11,590 nucleotides of DNA from SIG607 sp045646245 (GTDB lineage: Bacteria; Bacillota; Clostridia; Oscillospirales; Acutalibacteraceae), in the NCBI GenBank assembly GCA_045646245.1, contig JAZRKJ010000076.1, positions 1 to 11,590 on the forward strand, written 5' to 3'. The position numbers were made by a program, and so were the translations under genes. This document shows positions 1 through 8,139 of this stretch, piece after piece. The stretch's first letter is position 1, and every line of letters starts with the position of its first letter. The notes under the pieces are model-generated. The model had not been told where the DNA came from, ran no database searches, and worked only from the letters and a program-made list of their open reading frames with translations.

Positions 1-51
1 GCAAGGGTGTTTCTTTTTCATTTGCAAAACGTCATTAAGCCGCACATCCAC
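1..51 (-). CDS. DUF951 family small protein, N-terminal part only
   Basis: The minus strand reads M-DVRLNDVLQMKKKHPC from a GTG at 49-51 and runs off the left edge. This fits the N-terminus of DUF951 (Bacillus YyzM-like), a family of roughly 60-70 residues that typically begins MDVRLGDVVxMKKxHPCG and later has a cysteine-containing C-L-G-C-G segment, which is outside the window. Function is not established; a nucleic-acid or metal-binding role is often assumed. GTG is chosen over the in-frame ATG at 64-66 because a perfect GGAGG (60-64 on the complement) sits 8 nt upstream of it, and because the family begins at this point. The ATG would place that ribosome binding site inside the gene. Family recognition rests on 17 residues but the match is characteristic. 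Confidence 0.78.
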   Translation of the reverse strand, partial: MDVRLNDVLQMKKKHPC

Positions 52-59
52 GTTACTCG

Positions 60-64
60 CCTCC
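60..64 (-). promoter_or_regulatory. Ribosome binding site fixing the GTG start of the DUF951 gene
   Basis: The minus strand reads GGAGG here, 8 nt before the GTG at 49-51. It overlaps the alternative ATG at 64-66, so it argues for the GTG. Confidence 0.75.
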
Positions 65-83
65 ATACAGTATATTCCATTTT

Positions 84-112
84 ATTATACATTATTTTTT
101 TCAATATAGCAA
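84..112 (-). promoter_or_regulatory. Sigma-A-type promoter for the DUF951 gene
   Basis: On the minus strand TTGCTA (107-112) and a perfect TATAAT (84-89) are separated by 17 bp. The predicted transcript starts near 77, giving a leader of about 26 nt before the GTG. The promoter lies just downstream of the 123-156 terminator, so this gene is probably transcribed independently of the large gene before it. Confidence 0.6.
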
Positions 113-122
113 TAATGCATAT

Positions 123-156
123 AAAAAAATATCCTTGGAAACCAAGGATATTTTTT
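123..156. terminator. Rho-independent terminator, probably bidirectional
   Basis: A 15-bp stem (124-138 with 142-156) has a GC-containing core CCTTGG/CCAAGG and an AAA loop. It is flanked by an A-run on the left and a T-run on the right, so either strand yields a hairpin followed by U residues. It begins 8 nt after the stop codon of the 164-4522 minus-strand gene, which it must chiefly serve. Confidence 0.85.
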
Positions 157-163
157 ATTTTTC

Positions 164-3100
164 TTATACACCTGCAAGATACAGTTTCAATTCGGCAAGG
201 TCGGAAGTATTAATTTCGCCTTTGTCGTCACAATCGAAGTTTGCGCCGACAAGGTTAATTTCCTCTGCCGCGCCTGCAAGGTGAAGTTTTAATATAGCAA
301 GGTCGGTAGTGTTAACCTTTTTATCGTTATTGCAATCGCCGGGCACTTCGTATACTTCTGCTTCGTTGTCGGCTATATAGAAGCAATAGCCCTCTAATTC
401 TCCCTGTTGGTCGTATATGGGATCTATATTGAGCAACATAAGACCCGCATAACTTTCGGTTATTCCGAACAGGCCGTATCCGTTTTCAGTGCTGGCTATC
501 ACCTTGGTCGTGATTTCCTTTTCGGTGCCGTCACTCAAAACAAGGTTAACTATCACTCCTTTACCGTTAAGCCTGAACTTTTTAACTTCAATAGAATCAA
601 CCGTATCATCAATTATATTAAAATTATCAAGGTACAAATCATAGCCGTTATAATGAAGTTTGTACATACCCTCTTCGTAATCGTAGCTCACACTGATACG
701 TTTATCTATTTCGTAATAAGGAGATGACGACATAAAGAAGAATTTGAACATATCTCTATTAACGGAAATTGTTTCGGTTACACCGCTAAAATATGTTATT
801 TTTATTTCTGCGCCTGATAAATCGGGAGCCGCAAAGCCATTGCTGCTGTAGTTTAAATTATCGGGCAAGCGAGTAAATTCCATAGACTTAACGTTACTTC
901 CCACAACCTTTATATCATATTCTAATTCAACACCCATATAAGTAAAGGTAAAGGGATAAGTGCCGGGGGCATCTATATAGATACTGTCATAAATATATAT
1001 GTCGTAGCCGTTAATTTTTCCTTCATCGTCTATATCCTTATGGGTATAGGTTTCACTTGTACCGTCTTTATAATAAACGGTAAAAGAAAGTCCCTCGAAT
1101 TCGGTAGGCCATAATACGTAATCGTCCTCGTCCGCATAGCCGTACATTTCATCCCACATATAATATTCCTTTGTGGGAATAGAATTAAGCACAATTCTAT
1201 CAACAGTATTTTCGGTAATAATTACGGGTAAGGTATCGGTATGTCCTAACAGTTCTATTTCAACAAAGTTTTCGCCGTCTTTGGTCCAAGGGTCGATTTC
1301 CTGATATGATTCATAGGTGAAATAGGTACCTAAAAACCGACTTGAGTATGTAGTTTCAACCGTTGTACCGTCGGTAAGGTATACCGTAATCTTAAGGTCG
1401 CCGGGAATATCGAAGTTATAATAATAAAAATCTCCATTCATATAACCGTTGGTATTTTCCATAATGGTTAATGAAAACTCGTCGTCAACGTCAATACGCA
1501 AAACGGGGTTTTCAACTACCGTTACGGGAAGCTCTGCCTTGTGTCCAAGGTAGGAAACAGTAAAATTGTTGTCACCGCCAACCTTCCAGGGGTTACGGTA
1601 CTGATTGCCTGAAAGTTCTATTTCAAAACCGTCTATCACTTCGTAAGGCCTTGCCGTTTTGGTGGTGCCGTCCTTATATTTTATAAGAATTATTGCATCA
1701 TCATGATTCATTTCATAGTAGTGGAAATACTCGTCTCCGTTCTCGTCATAATCATAATATCCGCCATAATTTTCAATATAAGTAAGGCCGGTGCCCTTTT
1801 CTATTTCAATTTTTTCTACCGGATTTTCAATAAGCGTAATCGGCATTTTTACGGAGTGATTCATATAACTTATAATTACGTAGTTATTTTCACTTCCGAT
1901 AGCCCAAGGTTTTTCTTCCTGTTCATCCAGTATTCTGTAATCCAAGTTTTCAAGCGTGGTTTCCTTGGTTGTGCCGTCGTTATAGTATATACGGATTACG
2001 GCATCCTCATGCGCAAAGGTTTCGTATTCGTATTGGTCAAAGAAGGAATAGCCGCCGTAATTTAATACGTAGTACTGCGTTGATGCCTTAAGCAGTTCAA
2101 TTTTATCTACCGGGTTCTTTTCTACCTTTACAGGCATAACGGTACTCTTGCCCTTATAAGCAACGGTTACGTAGTTGGTGCCAAAGGCAAAGTGTTTTTC
2201 GTACTGCTCGTCAATTATCTCTATCCAGCTGCCGTCAACGTAATTGTTAACTCTGACGTCTGAGTGACTGCCGTCGGTATAATGTATACGTACAACTGCA
2301 TCGTCGTGAGTATGTAAATAGTAATAGAAATATTCGTTATCGTTTTCGTCCGTGTCAAAATAGCCGTCAACGTTTTCATAGTAAACCTGTTTACTTTCCT
2401 TAATAAGTTCAAGGCTTGCTACGTTGGTTTCAAAGAATTTTACTTCGTGTCGAAGTTCAATTTCGCCGCAGTAAATAATGATATAACCCGTTAAGGGGTT
2501 TTCCTCACACTCTATTTCTACTTCATAACCGTCTATTTCCTCGGGAGCATTGTAATACCAGTTTGTAACACTGCCGTCAGACCAGATAACGTCCAGTATA
2601 AGACCCGAATAGTCAACGGTTTCATACAATTGGCCGTGCTCGTAGGTATCGTTGGGGAAATCTTTAACCTTTAATTCCTTAACGTATACCTTTTCAGTAA
2701 GCGTAATGTCGAATTCACCCACGGCGGAGGAAGAAAGCATAGCCACACCGTAGTAATAGGTAACTCCTTCTTCAAGCGTATATTCAAGTCCAAAGTTTCT
2801 GTCTTCGTAATCGTCGTTATAATCAAGGTTGTTAAACTCTGCATCGTAAAGGAAAACTTGGGTATCAAAATCACCCTTGGAACTTAACATATATTTTGCC
2901 GATTTGGAAGGAACAAAGCTATAATATACGGTTCTTCCTTCTTTATCAATATTAACCCTTACGGTTTGGTCAAGGGTAATTTCAGCAGGATGATTACAGG
3001 TAACCTCCGCCGTAGCGGTAAGCTCTCCCACGGTAGCGGTTACGGTAGCGGTACCAAAGCCCACGAAGGTAAGAATATTACCGCTGAATACAGCAACGTT

Positions 3101-4522
3101 CTCGTCATTGCTCTGCCATACGACAGACTCATCAAGTTCGGCATAACTCGGTACGGGCTTTACAAGCATTTCTATATTTTCACCGTAGTTGCCGTTAATA
3201 TTTTCACCTAAAACCGCAATTCCCGTTGCAGGAGTATTCTCACCTACCACAACCGAAAATACGGCTAATTCATCTGATTCTACACAATAATTGTAGGTTA
3301 CACCCGCTTCTAAGTCATAAGCAATTCTAACACTGTTATTATTGGAGTATTGTTCATCTAAGGTATAGCTTTCTTTATCATAAAGGATAACTCTTGATAT
3401 ACCAACACCCGTTGCGACAAATACGTAATTGCCCGATTCCTCGGGAGTAAAGGAGATTGTATCATAACCGCGGGATTCATACGCATCAACGCTTACCTCT
3501 ACTCCCTTGGTTAAAACCGTTACGGGCAATTCCTTAACCGTTACGGTAAGGCTATCCTTTAAGCCGAGGTCAGTTTCTGCCGTAATGTCAACCGTGCCGG
3601 TGCCGTAAAATTCAATTGCGACTTCATTTTCGTTGGTGTAAGAAACGTCTGCAACCTCTTGGTCTGAAACCGACCAGCTCACATTGTCAACAACCGATTC
3701 TTCGGGAGAAGTCTTAACCGTATATTGAAGCACATTTCCGACAAATGCTATATCGCTGTACGTTTCATTCGTGCAAACTACTTCTATTGACTCGGCAGCG
3801 ACAGATTTTTCCAAAATAACATGGAATTCACCCGTTATTTCCTCATCATAAAGAAACACGCTGTAATAATAGGTTTTGCCCGCTTCCATTTTTTGGCTTA
3901 TTTTAAAATTGCTGTTTCCGTTGCTGTCATCGTCATCGGCAATAAGTATACCCTCAAAATCGTACAGCTCCGCCTTATTATCTGCGTTTCCTTCACCTAC
4001 GGCGCTAAAGGTATAGTTGTCGGTAACGTCAGGAGTAAAGGAATACATTACCCTTTGGCCGGGGGTAGCGATTTCGGTTAATACCTCGGTATCTAAGCTA
4101 AGAGCGGTAACGTTTATCTCTTCCTTTAAAACGACCTTGGCATCACAACAACCTGCCAAATCATAATGAAAGCCTATAACGTATAAATAAGTAACACCCG
4201 AAACAAGGAAACATTCTATACTTGTTTCTCCGTTATAGCTGTCGTCACTGTCGATAAGCTTGTTGCTTTCGGTTGAAACGCTTGCCGTAAGGTTCAAATT
4301 ACCGCTTACGGGTGTCGTTTCAAAGACATAATAGCCCGTTACACTTGGCGTATAACATAGTTGTTTAAAATTTGAAGCGCCTTCTACCTTTTCCACGCGA
4401 ACAGGATTATCAAGCGTCATTTCTTCATAACCGGAAACCGCGGCGGAAACACTCATAGGAAGTACCGATAGAATAAGAAGAAGGCACAATACTATTGCCA
4501 ATAATTTCTTTAATTTTTTCAT
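164..4522 (-). CDS. Large secreted multi-domain protein: PPC-like and Ig-like modules with a C-terminal dockerin
   Basis: This 1452-residue protein has a typical signal peptide: KKLKK, a long hydrophobic core, and likely cleavage after VSA at residue 27. About four modules resembling pre-peptidase C-terminal (PPC) beta-sandwiches follow, near 32-135, 138-239, 333-427 and 512-610, each ending in a G-x-T-Y-x-Y-x-V motif. Big_2-like Ig domains lie between them near 243-330 and 431-508. Residues 613-697 look Big_3-like, and from 700 to about 1393 there are about seven related beta-rich units. Residues 1394-1452 are a two-repeat type I dockerin (D1396, N1398, D1400, D1407; D1430, D1432, D1441). 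No catalytic domain is recognised, so a structural, adhesive or ligand-binding role on a cohesin scaffold or the cell surface is inferred. The start is supported by AGGAGG at 4531-4536, 8 nt upstream of the ATG. The PPC assignment is from pattern only and is less certain than the signal peptide and dockerin. Confidence 0.9.
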   Translation of the reverse strand: MKKLKKLLAIVLCLLLILSVLPMSVSAAVSGYEEMTLDNPVRVEKVEGASNFKQLCYTPSVTGYYVFETTPVSGNLNLTASVSTESNKLIDSDDSYNGETSIECFLVSGVTYLYVIGFHYDLAGCCDAKVVLKEEINVTALSLDTEVLTEIATPGQRVMYSFTPDVTDNYTFSAVGEGNADNKAELYDFEGILIADDDDSNGNSNFKISQKMEAGKTYYYSVFLYDEEITGEFHVILEKSVAAESIEVVCTNETYSDIAFVGNVLQYTVKTSPEESVVDNVSWSVSDQEVADVSYTNENEVAIEFYGTGTVDITAETDLGLKDSLTVTVKELPVTVLTKGVEVSVDAYESRGYDTISFTPEESGNYVFVATGVGISRVILYDKESYTLDEQYSNNNSVRIAYDLEAGVTYNYCVESDELAVFSVVVGENTPATGIAVLGENINGNYGENIEMLVKPVPSYAELDESVVWQSNDENVAVFSGNILTFVGFGTATVTATVGELTATAEVTCNHPAEITLDQTVRVNIDKEGRTVYYSFVPSKSAKYMLSSKGDFDTQVFLYDAEFNNLDYNDDYEDRNFGLEYTLEEGVTYYYGVAMLSSSAVGEFDITLTEKVYVKELKVKDFPNDTYEHGQLYETVDYSGLILDVIWSDGSVTNWYYNAPEEIDGYEVEIECEENPLTGYIIIYCGEIELRHEVKFFETNVASLELIKESKQVYYENVDGYFDTDENDNEYFYYYLHTHDDAVVRIHYTDGSHSDVRVNNYVDGSWIEIIDEQYEKHFAFGTNYVTVAYKGKSTVMPVKVEKNPVDKIELLKASTQYYVLNYGGYSFFDQYEYETFAHEDAVIRIYYNDGTTKETTLENLDYRILDEQEEKPWAIGSENNYVIISYMNHSVKMPITLIENPVEKIEIEKGTGLTYIENYGGYYDYDENGDEYFHYYEMNHDDAIILIKYKDGTTKTARPYEVIDGFEIELSGNQYRNPWKVGGDNNFTVSYLGHKAELPVTVVENPVLRIDVDDEFSLTIMENTNGYMNGDFYYYNFDIPGDLKITVYLTDGTTVETTYSSRFLGTYFTYESYQEIDPWTKDGENFVEIELLGHTDTLPVIITENTVDRIVLNSIPTKEYYMWDEMYGYADEDDYVLWPTEFEGLSFTVYYKDGTSETYTHKDIDDEGKINGYDIYIYDSIYIDAPGTYPFTFTYMGVELEYDIKVVGSNVKSMEFTRLPDNLNYSSNGFAAPDLSGAEIKITYFSGVTETISVNRDMFKFFFMSSSPYYEIDKRISVSYDYEEGMYKLHYNGYDLYLDNFNIIDDTVDSIEVKKFRLNGKGVIVNLVLSDGTEKEITTKVIASTENGYGLFGITESYAGLMLLNIDPIYDQQGELEGYCFYIADNEAEVYEVPGDCNNDKKVNTTDLAILKLHLAGAAEEINLVGANFDCDDKGEINTSDLAELKLYLAGV
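1211..2425 (-). repeat. Four tandem protein repeats rich in Tyr, Asp and Glu within the large secreted protein
   Basis: Residues 700-802, 803-899, 900-1004 and 1005-1104 are diverged copies of a unit of about 100 residues. Each begins N-x-V-x-x-I/L-E/D-(L/V/I), carries an aromatic/acidic segment containing N-x-x-G-Y, continues with a strand ending in x-D-G-(S/T)-x, has a -(F/W)-x-x-G- turn, and ends -P-V/I-x-(V/L/I)-x-E-N. Two more distant copies follow (about 1105-1208 and 1209-1305). The DNA copies have diverged considerably, so this is an old duplication rather than a fresh expansion. Confidence 0.75.
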
Positions 4523-4540
4523 TTTATTTTCCTCCTATGT

Positions 4541-4566
4541 TTTTATGATATTATAATATCATAAAA
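4541..4566. promoter_or_regulatory. 26-bp perfect palindrome over the promoter region of the large secreted gene (candidate operator)
   Basis: Positions 4541-4566 read identically on both strands, with half-site TTTTATGATATTA. The palindrome contains the only TATAAT-like -10 found for the minus-strand gene (4550-4555) and lies 19 nt upstream of its ATG. No convincing -35 box sits at 16-18 bp; the nearest alternatives (TTGAAG at 4570-4575, TTGATT at 4577-4582) have poor spacing. That leaves a weak, possibly regulated promoter, and a dimeric repressor or activator site is a reasonable guess. The cognate regulator is not identifiable. Confidence 0.45.
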
Positions 4567-4604
4567 GCGCTTCAAAATCAATTTACAATATTGAAATTTA
4601 TTCG

Positions 4605-4633
4605 TTGCCTTTACCCGCTAAAGATAGTATAAT
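4605..4633 (+). promoter_or_regulatory. Promoter of the yhaO-yhaN operon
   Basis: TTGCCT (4605-4610) and TATAAT (4628-4633) are separated by exactly 17 bp. The predicted start near 4640 gives a leader of about 30 nt containing AGGAG at 4656-4660. Confidence 0.65.
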
Positions 4634-4670
4634 AATATTGTATATTCGACAGAATAGGAGTAAATATGCT

Positions 4671-5792
4671 ATGAACACAGTACGTATTCTGCATACCGCT
4701 GACCTGCACGTTGGTGCAGAATGTTCATACCTTGGCGCAAGTGCGTCATCAAGACGGTATGAAACTCTTTTAACCCTTGAAAAAATTGTTTCCCTTTGTG
4801 AAGAAAGCTCTATAGATTTATTACTTATTGCGGGTGATTTGCTGGAAAGCAACCACATAGATAAGGCGCTGGAGGACGGTGTTTTCGCCGCTCTTCAAAA
4901 ATTAAGCCACACCCGCGCGGTAATTGCTCTAGGCAATCACGACCCGTTAACCGCGGACTCGCCCTTTGCCTTAAGAGAATTACCGCCAAACGTTTTTGTT
5001 TTACCCAAAGAGGATTCGGTTATTACCTTTGACGATATTCGTTGCCGAGTTTACGGCGCTTCCTTTGACGGAGTATATAATTCAGGCAAGGAACGTTTTT
5101 CTCTTACTCCCCCTAATGATGATTATTTTAATTTATGCGTTATTCACGGCGAAACCCGTTCCGACCTTTCGGGAAATTACCGTCCTATTACACCGGAATT
5201 TGTAAAACACAGCGGAATGGATTATATTGCTATGGGCCACGTTCATACACGCAGCCAAATCCAATACGTCGGCACCACCGCCCTTGCTTATTGCGGCTGT
5301 CCCGAAGGTCAAGGCTTTGACGAATACGGCGAAAAGGGCGTCTATATGGGTGAAGTAAGCAAAGGCAATATAAATTTGGAATTTGTGCCCACCGCCAAAC
5401 GTATTCACCACAGAATAGACGTTGACGTTACCGACGTTGAAGATATTACCGAAGCAATAAAATCAGCAATAACCGCAACCGGTACAAACTACGGTGCCCA
5501 TTATTACAGAATAACTCTTACGGGTACAAGACAGAGCGAAGCCGGTATTGACAAAGAGGAAATTATTGCCCGTATTTCCCCAAGCGTTTCATTTATTAAA
5601 ATAAAGGATAAAACCAAAGCGGGTGTTGACCCTTACGCTTTGGCAACCGAAAAAAACTTAAAAGGTTATTTTGCCGCTATGATGCTCCAAAAAATCGAAG
5701 CGGCAAAGGAAGAAGACAAAGAAAAACTTACAAATGCTTTAGAACTGGGCTTACGTGCCTTTGAAGAAGAGGTGACTTTCCTTGAAGATTAA
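4671..5792 (+). CDS. yhaO: DNA repair exonuclease, SbcD/Mre11-type metallophosphoesterase (YhaO-like)
   Basis: The 373-residue product has the full calcineurin-like metal-binding set: D11-x-H13, G55-D56, G88-N89-H90-D91, H159 in VIHGE, and G189-H190-V-H192. By analogy with SbcD, Mre11 and YhaO it is a Mn-dependent nuclease working with the ATPase encoded next to it, on double-strand breaks or DNA hairpins in the cytoplasm. The region after about residue 215 is the smaller C-terminal part that would contact the ATPase. It is slightly shorter than Bacillus YhaO (about 400 residues as remembered). The ATG at 4671 is chosen because AGGAG lies 10 nt upstream and the protein begins directly with the first strand, VRILHTADLH. 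An upstream in-frame TTG at 4605 lies inside the promoter and is rejected. The stop overlaps the next gene by 11 nt. YhaO is preferred to SbcD because the partner is YhaN-like. Confidence 0.88.
   Translation: MNTVRILHTADLHVGAECSYLGASASSRRYETLLTLEKIVSLCEESSIDLLLIAGDLLESNHIDKALEDGVFAALQKLSHTRAVIALGNHDPLTADSPFALRELPPNVFVLPKEDSVITFDDIRCRVYGASFDGVYNSGKERFSLTPPNDDYFNLCVIHGETRSDLSGNYRPITPEFVKHSGMDYIAMGHVHTRSQIQYVGTTALAYCGCPEGQGFDEYGEKGVYMGEVSKGNINLEFVPTAKRIHHRIDVDVTDVEDITEAIKSAITATGTNYGAHYYRITLTGTRQSEAGIDKEEIIARISPSVSFIKIKDKTKAGVDPYALATEKNLKGYFAAMMLQKIEAAKEEDKEKLTNALELGLRAFEEEVTFLED
5769..5775 (+). promoter_or_regulatory. Ribosome binding site fixing the TTG start of yhaN
   Basis: GAGGTGA is a seven-base match to the 16S rRNA 3' end, 6 nt before TTG at 5782-5784. 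It lies inside the 3' end of yhaO, so translation of the two genes is probably coupled. Confidence 0.7.
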
Positions 5793-8139
5793 CTCTGTTT
5801 ATATCTCCGCTTTCGGCAAATTCGAAGATAAACGCTTTGATTTTACCGACGGGCTTAACCTTATTTACGGTGATAACGAAGACGGTAAAACCACCCTTAT
5901 GACCTTTATCCGTATGATGTTCTACGGAACAAAAGCAAAAAGCAACGACGAGATTTACAAAAACCCCAGAAAGAAATACGCCCCCAGAAACGACAAACCC
6001 ATGGCGGGAAGTATAGATTTTGAAAGCGGCGGTAAAAAATACCGTATTGAACGTATTTTCAAAGCCACCAACACCACCGACAAAATCGCCGTAACCGACC
6101 TTTCAAGCGGAGAACGTGAAACCTTTACAGGCAAAGAAGATTTAGGCAAACGTTTTTTGGGAATTTCTCTTGAAGCGGCGGAACGCACCGTATTTTTAAG
6201 TGACCATGGGAACTTTAACAAAAACGCTTCGGGTGAAGGAGAATTAAATGCCCGTCTTTCCAACCTTGCAGGTACGGGAAACGAAGAATTTTCCGCTGAA
6301 GAAATTTTAGGCAGAATTGAAAAGGCAAAAAACGCGCTAATTACAAAAACAGGACGAGGCGGAAAAATCTCCCGCGATACCGAAAAACTTACCGACCTTA
6401 AAAATCAGTTGGAAAAAGCCAAACGCACCGAACAGGAACGCAAGGACTGTGACCTGCGTTTAGAAAATGAAAGGTCGCGTCTTGCCTCTATTCAAACCGA
6501 AATCGGAAGGCTGACCGCCCACATCAAAGCGGCGGAAGGCGGCAAACGCTTTGCCAAGCTAAAAGAGTACTGCGATGCTTCCTCTGCGCTGGATTCTATA
6601 AACAAAAAACTTGTTTTTGAAAATGGAGAGGAAATAACCGTTTCGCTTGTAAGCGAAGCCGAAAGTAAGCTTAGCGAATATAAAATACTCAGCGAAAGCC
6701 TTCCCGAACTTATAGAGAGCACCGCAAAATTAGAAAAAGAAGTTGACGAATTAAAGAAAAAAGTGGATATGGCGGAATCCTCCGAAGAAATTGCAAAGGA
6801 ATTAGCCGCAAAACAAAGCGAGTTTAATTCTTTGAACAGCGAAATTTCAAACCTTCAAAATGATGCGGACACAATTTCAAAAGAAATATTCACAGCAAAA
6901 ACAAAAAAACCGAAAATTCGTCCGCTTTTCCCCATACTGGCAGTTATTTTTCTTATTGTGAGTATTGCGGCGTTCCTTGTTGAGTTTGCCTTTAATACAG
7001 TTGTTTTCGGCGCAGGAGCCGCTCTTACCCTTTTATTCCTTATTCTTACCTTTGCGCTTCGTAAAAAAAGCGGAGCAGACCCCCTTGTTCTTGAAAAAGA
7101 AGAAAGCGAAATCCGCGCAAAGCTTGACGCAAAACAAAAGCAAAGCGTTGCTCTTACCCTTACGATTAACGAACTGACTGCAAAAGAAGCGGTAGCAAAG
7201 CAAAAGGAAATTGCCGCAGGTGAAAGCTTCACTTCAAAATATGAGCAGTACAAATCGGCAAGCCAACAGTTAAACTCTCTGACTTCCCGTATCAGTAATA
7301 TAGAAACCGTTCTCACCGCTTTCGCCACTTCAAAGCAAAAGGAATTTTCTCCCAAAGGTATGGAAATTATCCTTTATTCCCACAAAACCAACCTGCAAAA
7401 GAAAGAAAACCTTGAAATGCGCATAGCCATTCTTAAAAAGGATTTGGACGGAATTTCTCCCGAAGATGCCGAAAAGGAACTTTCTGTAATTCCTGAAGGG
7501 GCAATTTCGGTTGGCGACCTTGACGACCTTAACGAGCGTCTTATATTTAAGAAAAAGGAATTTGAAGCCCTTCAGCAAACAATTGCCGACGACACCGCCG
7601 TACAGAGAAACGATTTTCGTTTTGCAAAACACCCCACGGAACTGGAACACGAAATAGCCGAGCTTGAACGGCTTATTGCAAGCGAATACGCATTTTGCGA
7701 AAGCGCGGACATTGCTTTAGAAACCTTAAGCGATGCCTTTGCAAAGGTTCGCGAAACCTTCGGTTCGGTTTTGGGTGACCGCACCGGTGAAATTTTCTCC
7801 GGACTTACCGACGGAAAATATTCTTCCGTTTCGGTTTCCAAGAGCTTCAATATTGCGGTAGAAGAAAAGGACGTTTTCGGTTCTAACGACTGGCAAACCC
7901 TTTCCGACGGCACCATCGACCAAGCCTATTTTGCTTTAAGACTTACCGTAAGCGAACTGTTGTCGGGCGACGGTGAAAAGCTTCCCCTTATTTTAGACGA
8001 CCCCTTCGACCGCTATGACGATAACAGACTTAAAAAGGCTGTAGAATTTTTAAAAGAATACTGTAGCGACGGTCAGACATTGCTTTTCACCTGCCATAAG
8101 TCCGTAACGGAAAACAACGATTTTATAACGCTAAAATAA
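5782..8139 (+). CDS. yhaN: SbcC/Rad50-type AAA ATPase with central membrane hairpin (YhaN-like)
   Basis: The 785-residue product has a split ABC-type ATPase head. Walker A is G30-DNEDG-K36-T37, the signature is L707-SDGT-I-D-Q714, Walker B is L734-PLILDDPF with D739/D740, and the switch histidine is H772 in TCH. Between the halves lie long Glu/Lys/Leu-rich coiled coils (about 180-375 and 432-690) interrupted by two hydrophobic segments (about 381-402 and 405-426). Where Rad50 and SbcC carry a zinc-hook Cys-x-x-Cys, this protein has a membrane hairpin, as remembered for Bacillus YhaN. It is inferred to tether a YhaO-YhaN nuclease complex to the membrane and to control nuclease access by ATP binding. 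The usual Q-loop glutamine is not evident (FLSDHG near 138-143). The TTG start is supported by the ribosome binding site and because the head must begin MKINSVYISAFGKF. It is shorter than the Bacillus protein (about 960 residues as remembered), mainly in the coiled coils. Confidence 0.88.
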   Translation: MKINSVYISAFGKFEDKRFDFTDGLNLIYGDNEDGKTTLMTFIRMMFYGTKAKSNDEIYKNPRKKYAPRNDKPMAGSIDFESGGKKYRIERIFKATNTTDKIAVTDLSSGERETFTGKEDLGKRFLGISLEAAERTVFLSDHGNFNKNASGEGELNARLSNLAGTGNEEFSAEEILGRIEKAKNALITKTGRGGKISRDTEKLTDLKNQLEKAKRTEQERKDCDLRLENERSRLASIQTEIGRLTAHIKAAEGGKRFAKLKEYCDASSALDSINKKLVFENGEEITVSLVSEAESKLSEYKILSESLPELIESTAKLEKEVDELKKKVDMAESSEEIAKELAAKQSEFNSLNSEISNLQNDADTISKEIFTAKTKKPKIRPLFPILAVIFLIVSIAAFLVEFAFNTVVFGAGAALTLLFLILTFALRKKSGADPLVLEKEESEIRAKLDAKQKQSVALTLTINELTAKEAVAKQKEIAAGESFTSKYEQYKSASQQLNSLTSRISNIETVLTAFATSKQKEFSPKGMEIILYSHKTNLQKKENLEMRIAILKKDLDGISPEDAEKELSVIPEGAISVGDLDDLNERLIFKKKEFEALQQTIADDTAVQRNDFRFAKHPTELEHEIAELERLIASEYAFCESADIALETLSDAFAKVRETFGSVLGDRTGEIFSGLTDGKYSSVSVSKSFNIAVEEKDVFGSNDWQTLSDGTIDQAYFALRLTVSELLSGDGEKLPLILDDPFDRYDDNRLKKAVEFLKEYCSDGQTLLFTCHKSVTENNDFITLK

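Noticed and set aside
407..2065. Plus-strand open frames inside the large secreted gene (e.g. 407-727 and 1703-2065)
   Set aside because: They lie antisense to a protein with a clear signal peptide, repeats and dockerin, have no family resemblance, and the repeats on the other strand explain their composition.
1211..2425. A CRISPR array or recent DNA repeat
   Set aside because: Periodicity is about 300 bp, in frame, and conserved at protein but not DNA level, so it is protein domain duplication.
4605..4670. TTG start at 4605 extending yhaO by 22 residues
   Set aside because: The codon is part of the -35 box and the extension would precede the conserved N-terminal strand of the phosphoesterase fold; ATG 4671 has a ribosome binding site.
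4598..4858. Minus-strand open frame overlapping the start of yhaO
   Set aside because: It covers the yhaO promoter and first motif in antisense and has no protein-family signal.
6855..7355. A 166-codon minus-strand open frame inside yhaN
   Set aside because: It mirrors the coding frame of a well-supported ATPase with all motifs and has no ribosome binding site or recognisable product.
4671..8139. Calling yhaO-yhaN a new defence system
   Set aside because: The pair is a known housekeeping-type Mre11/Rad50-like unit, and no other defence gene is visible next to it.
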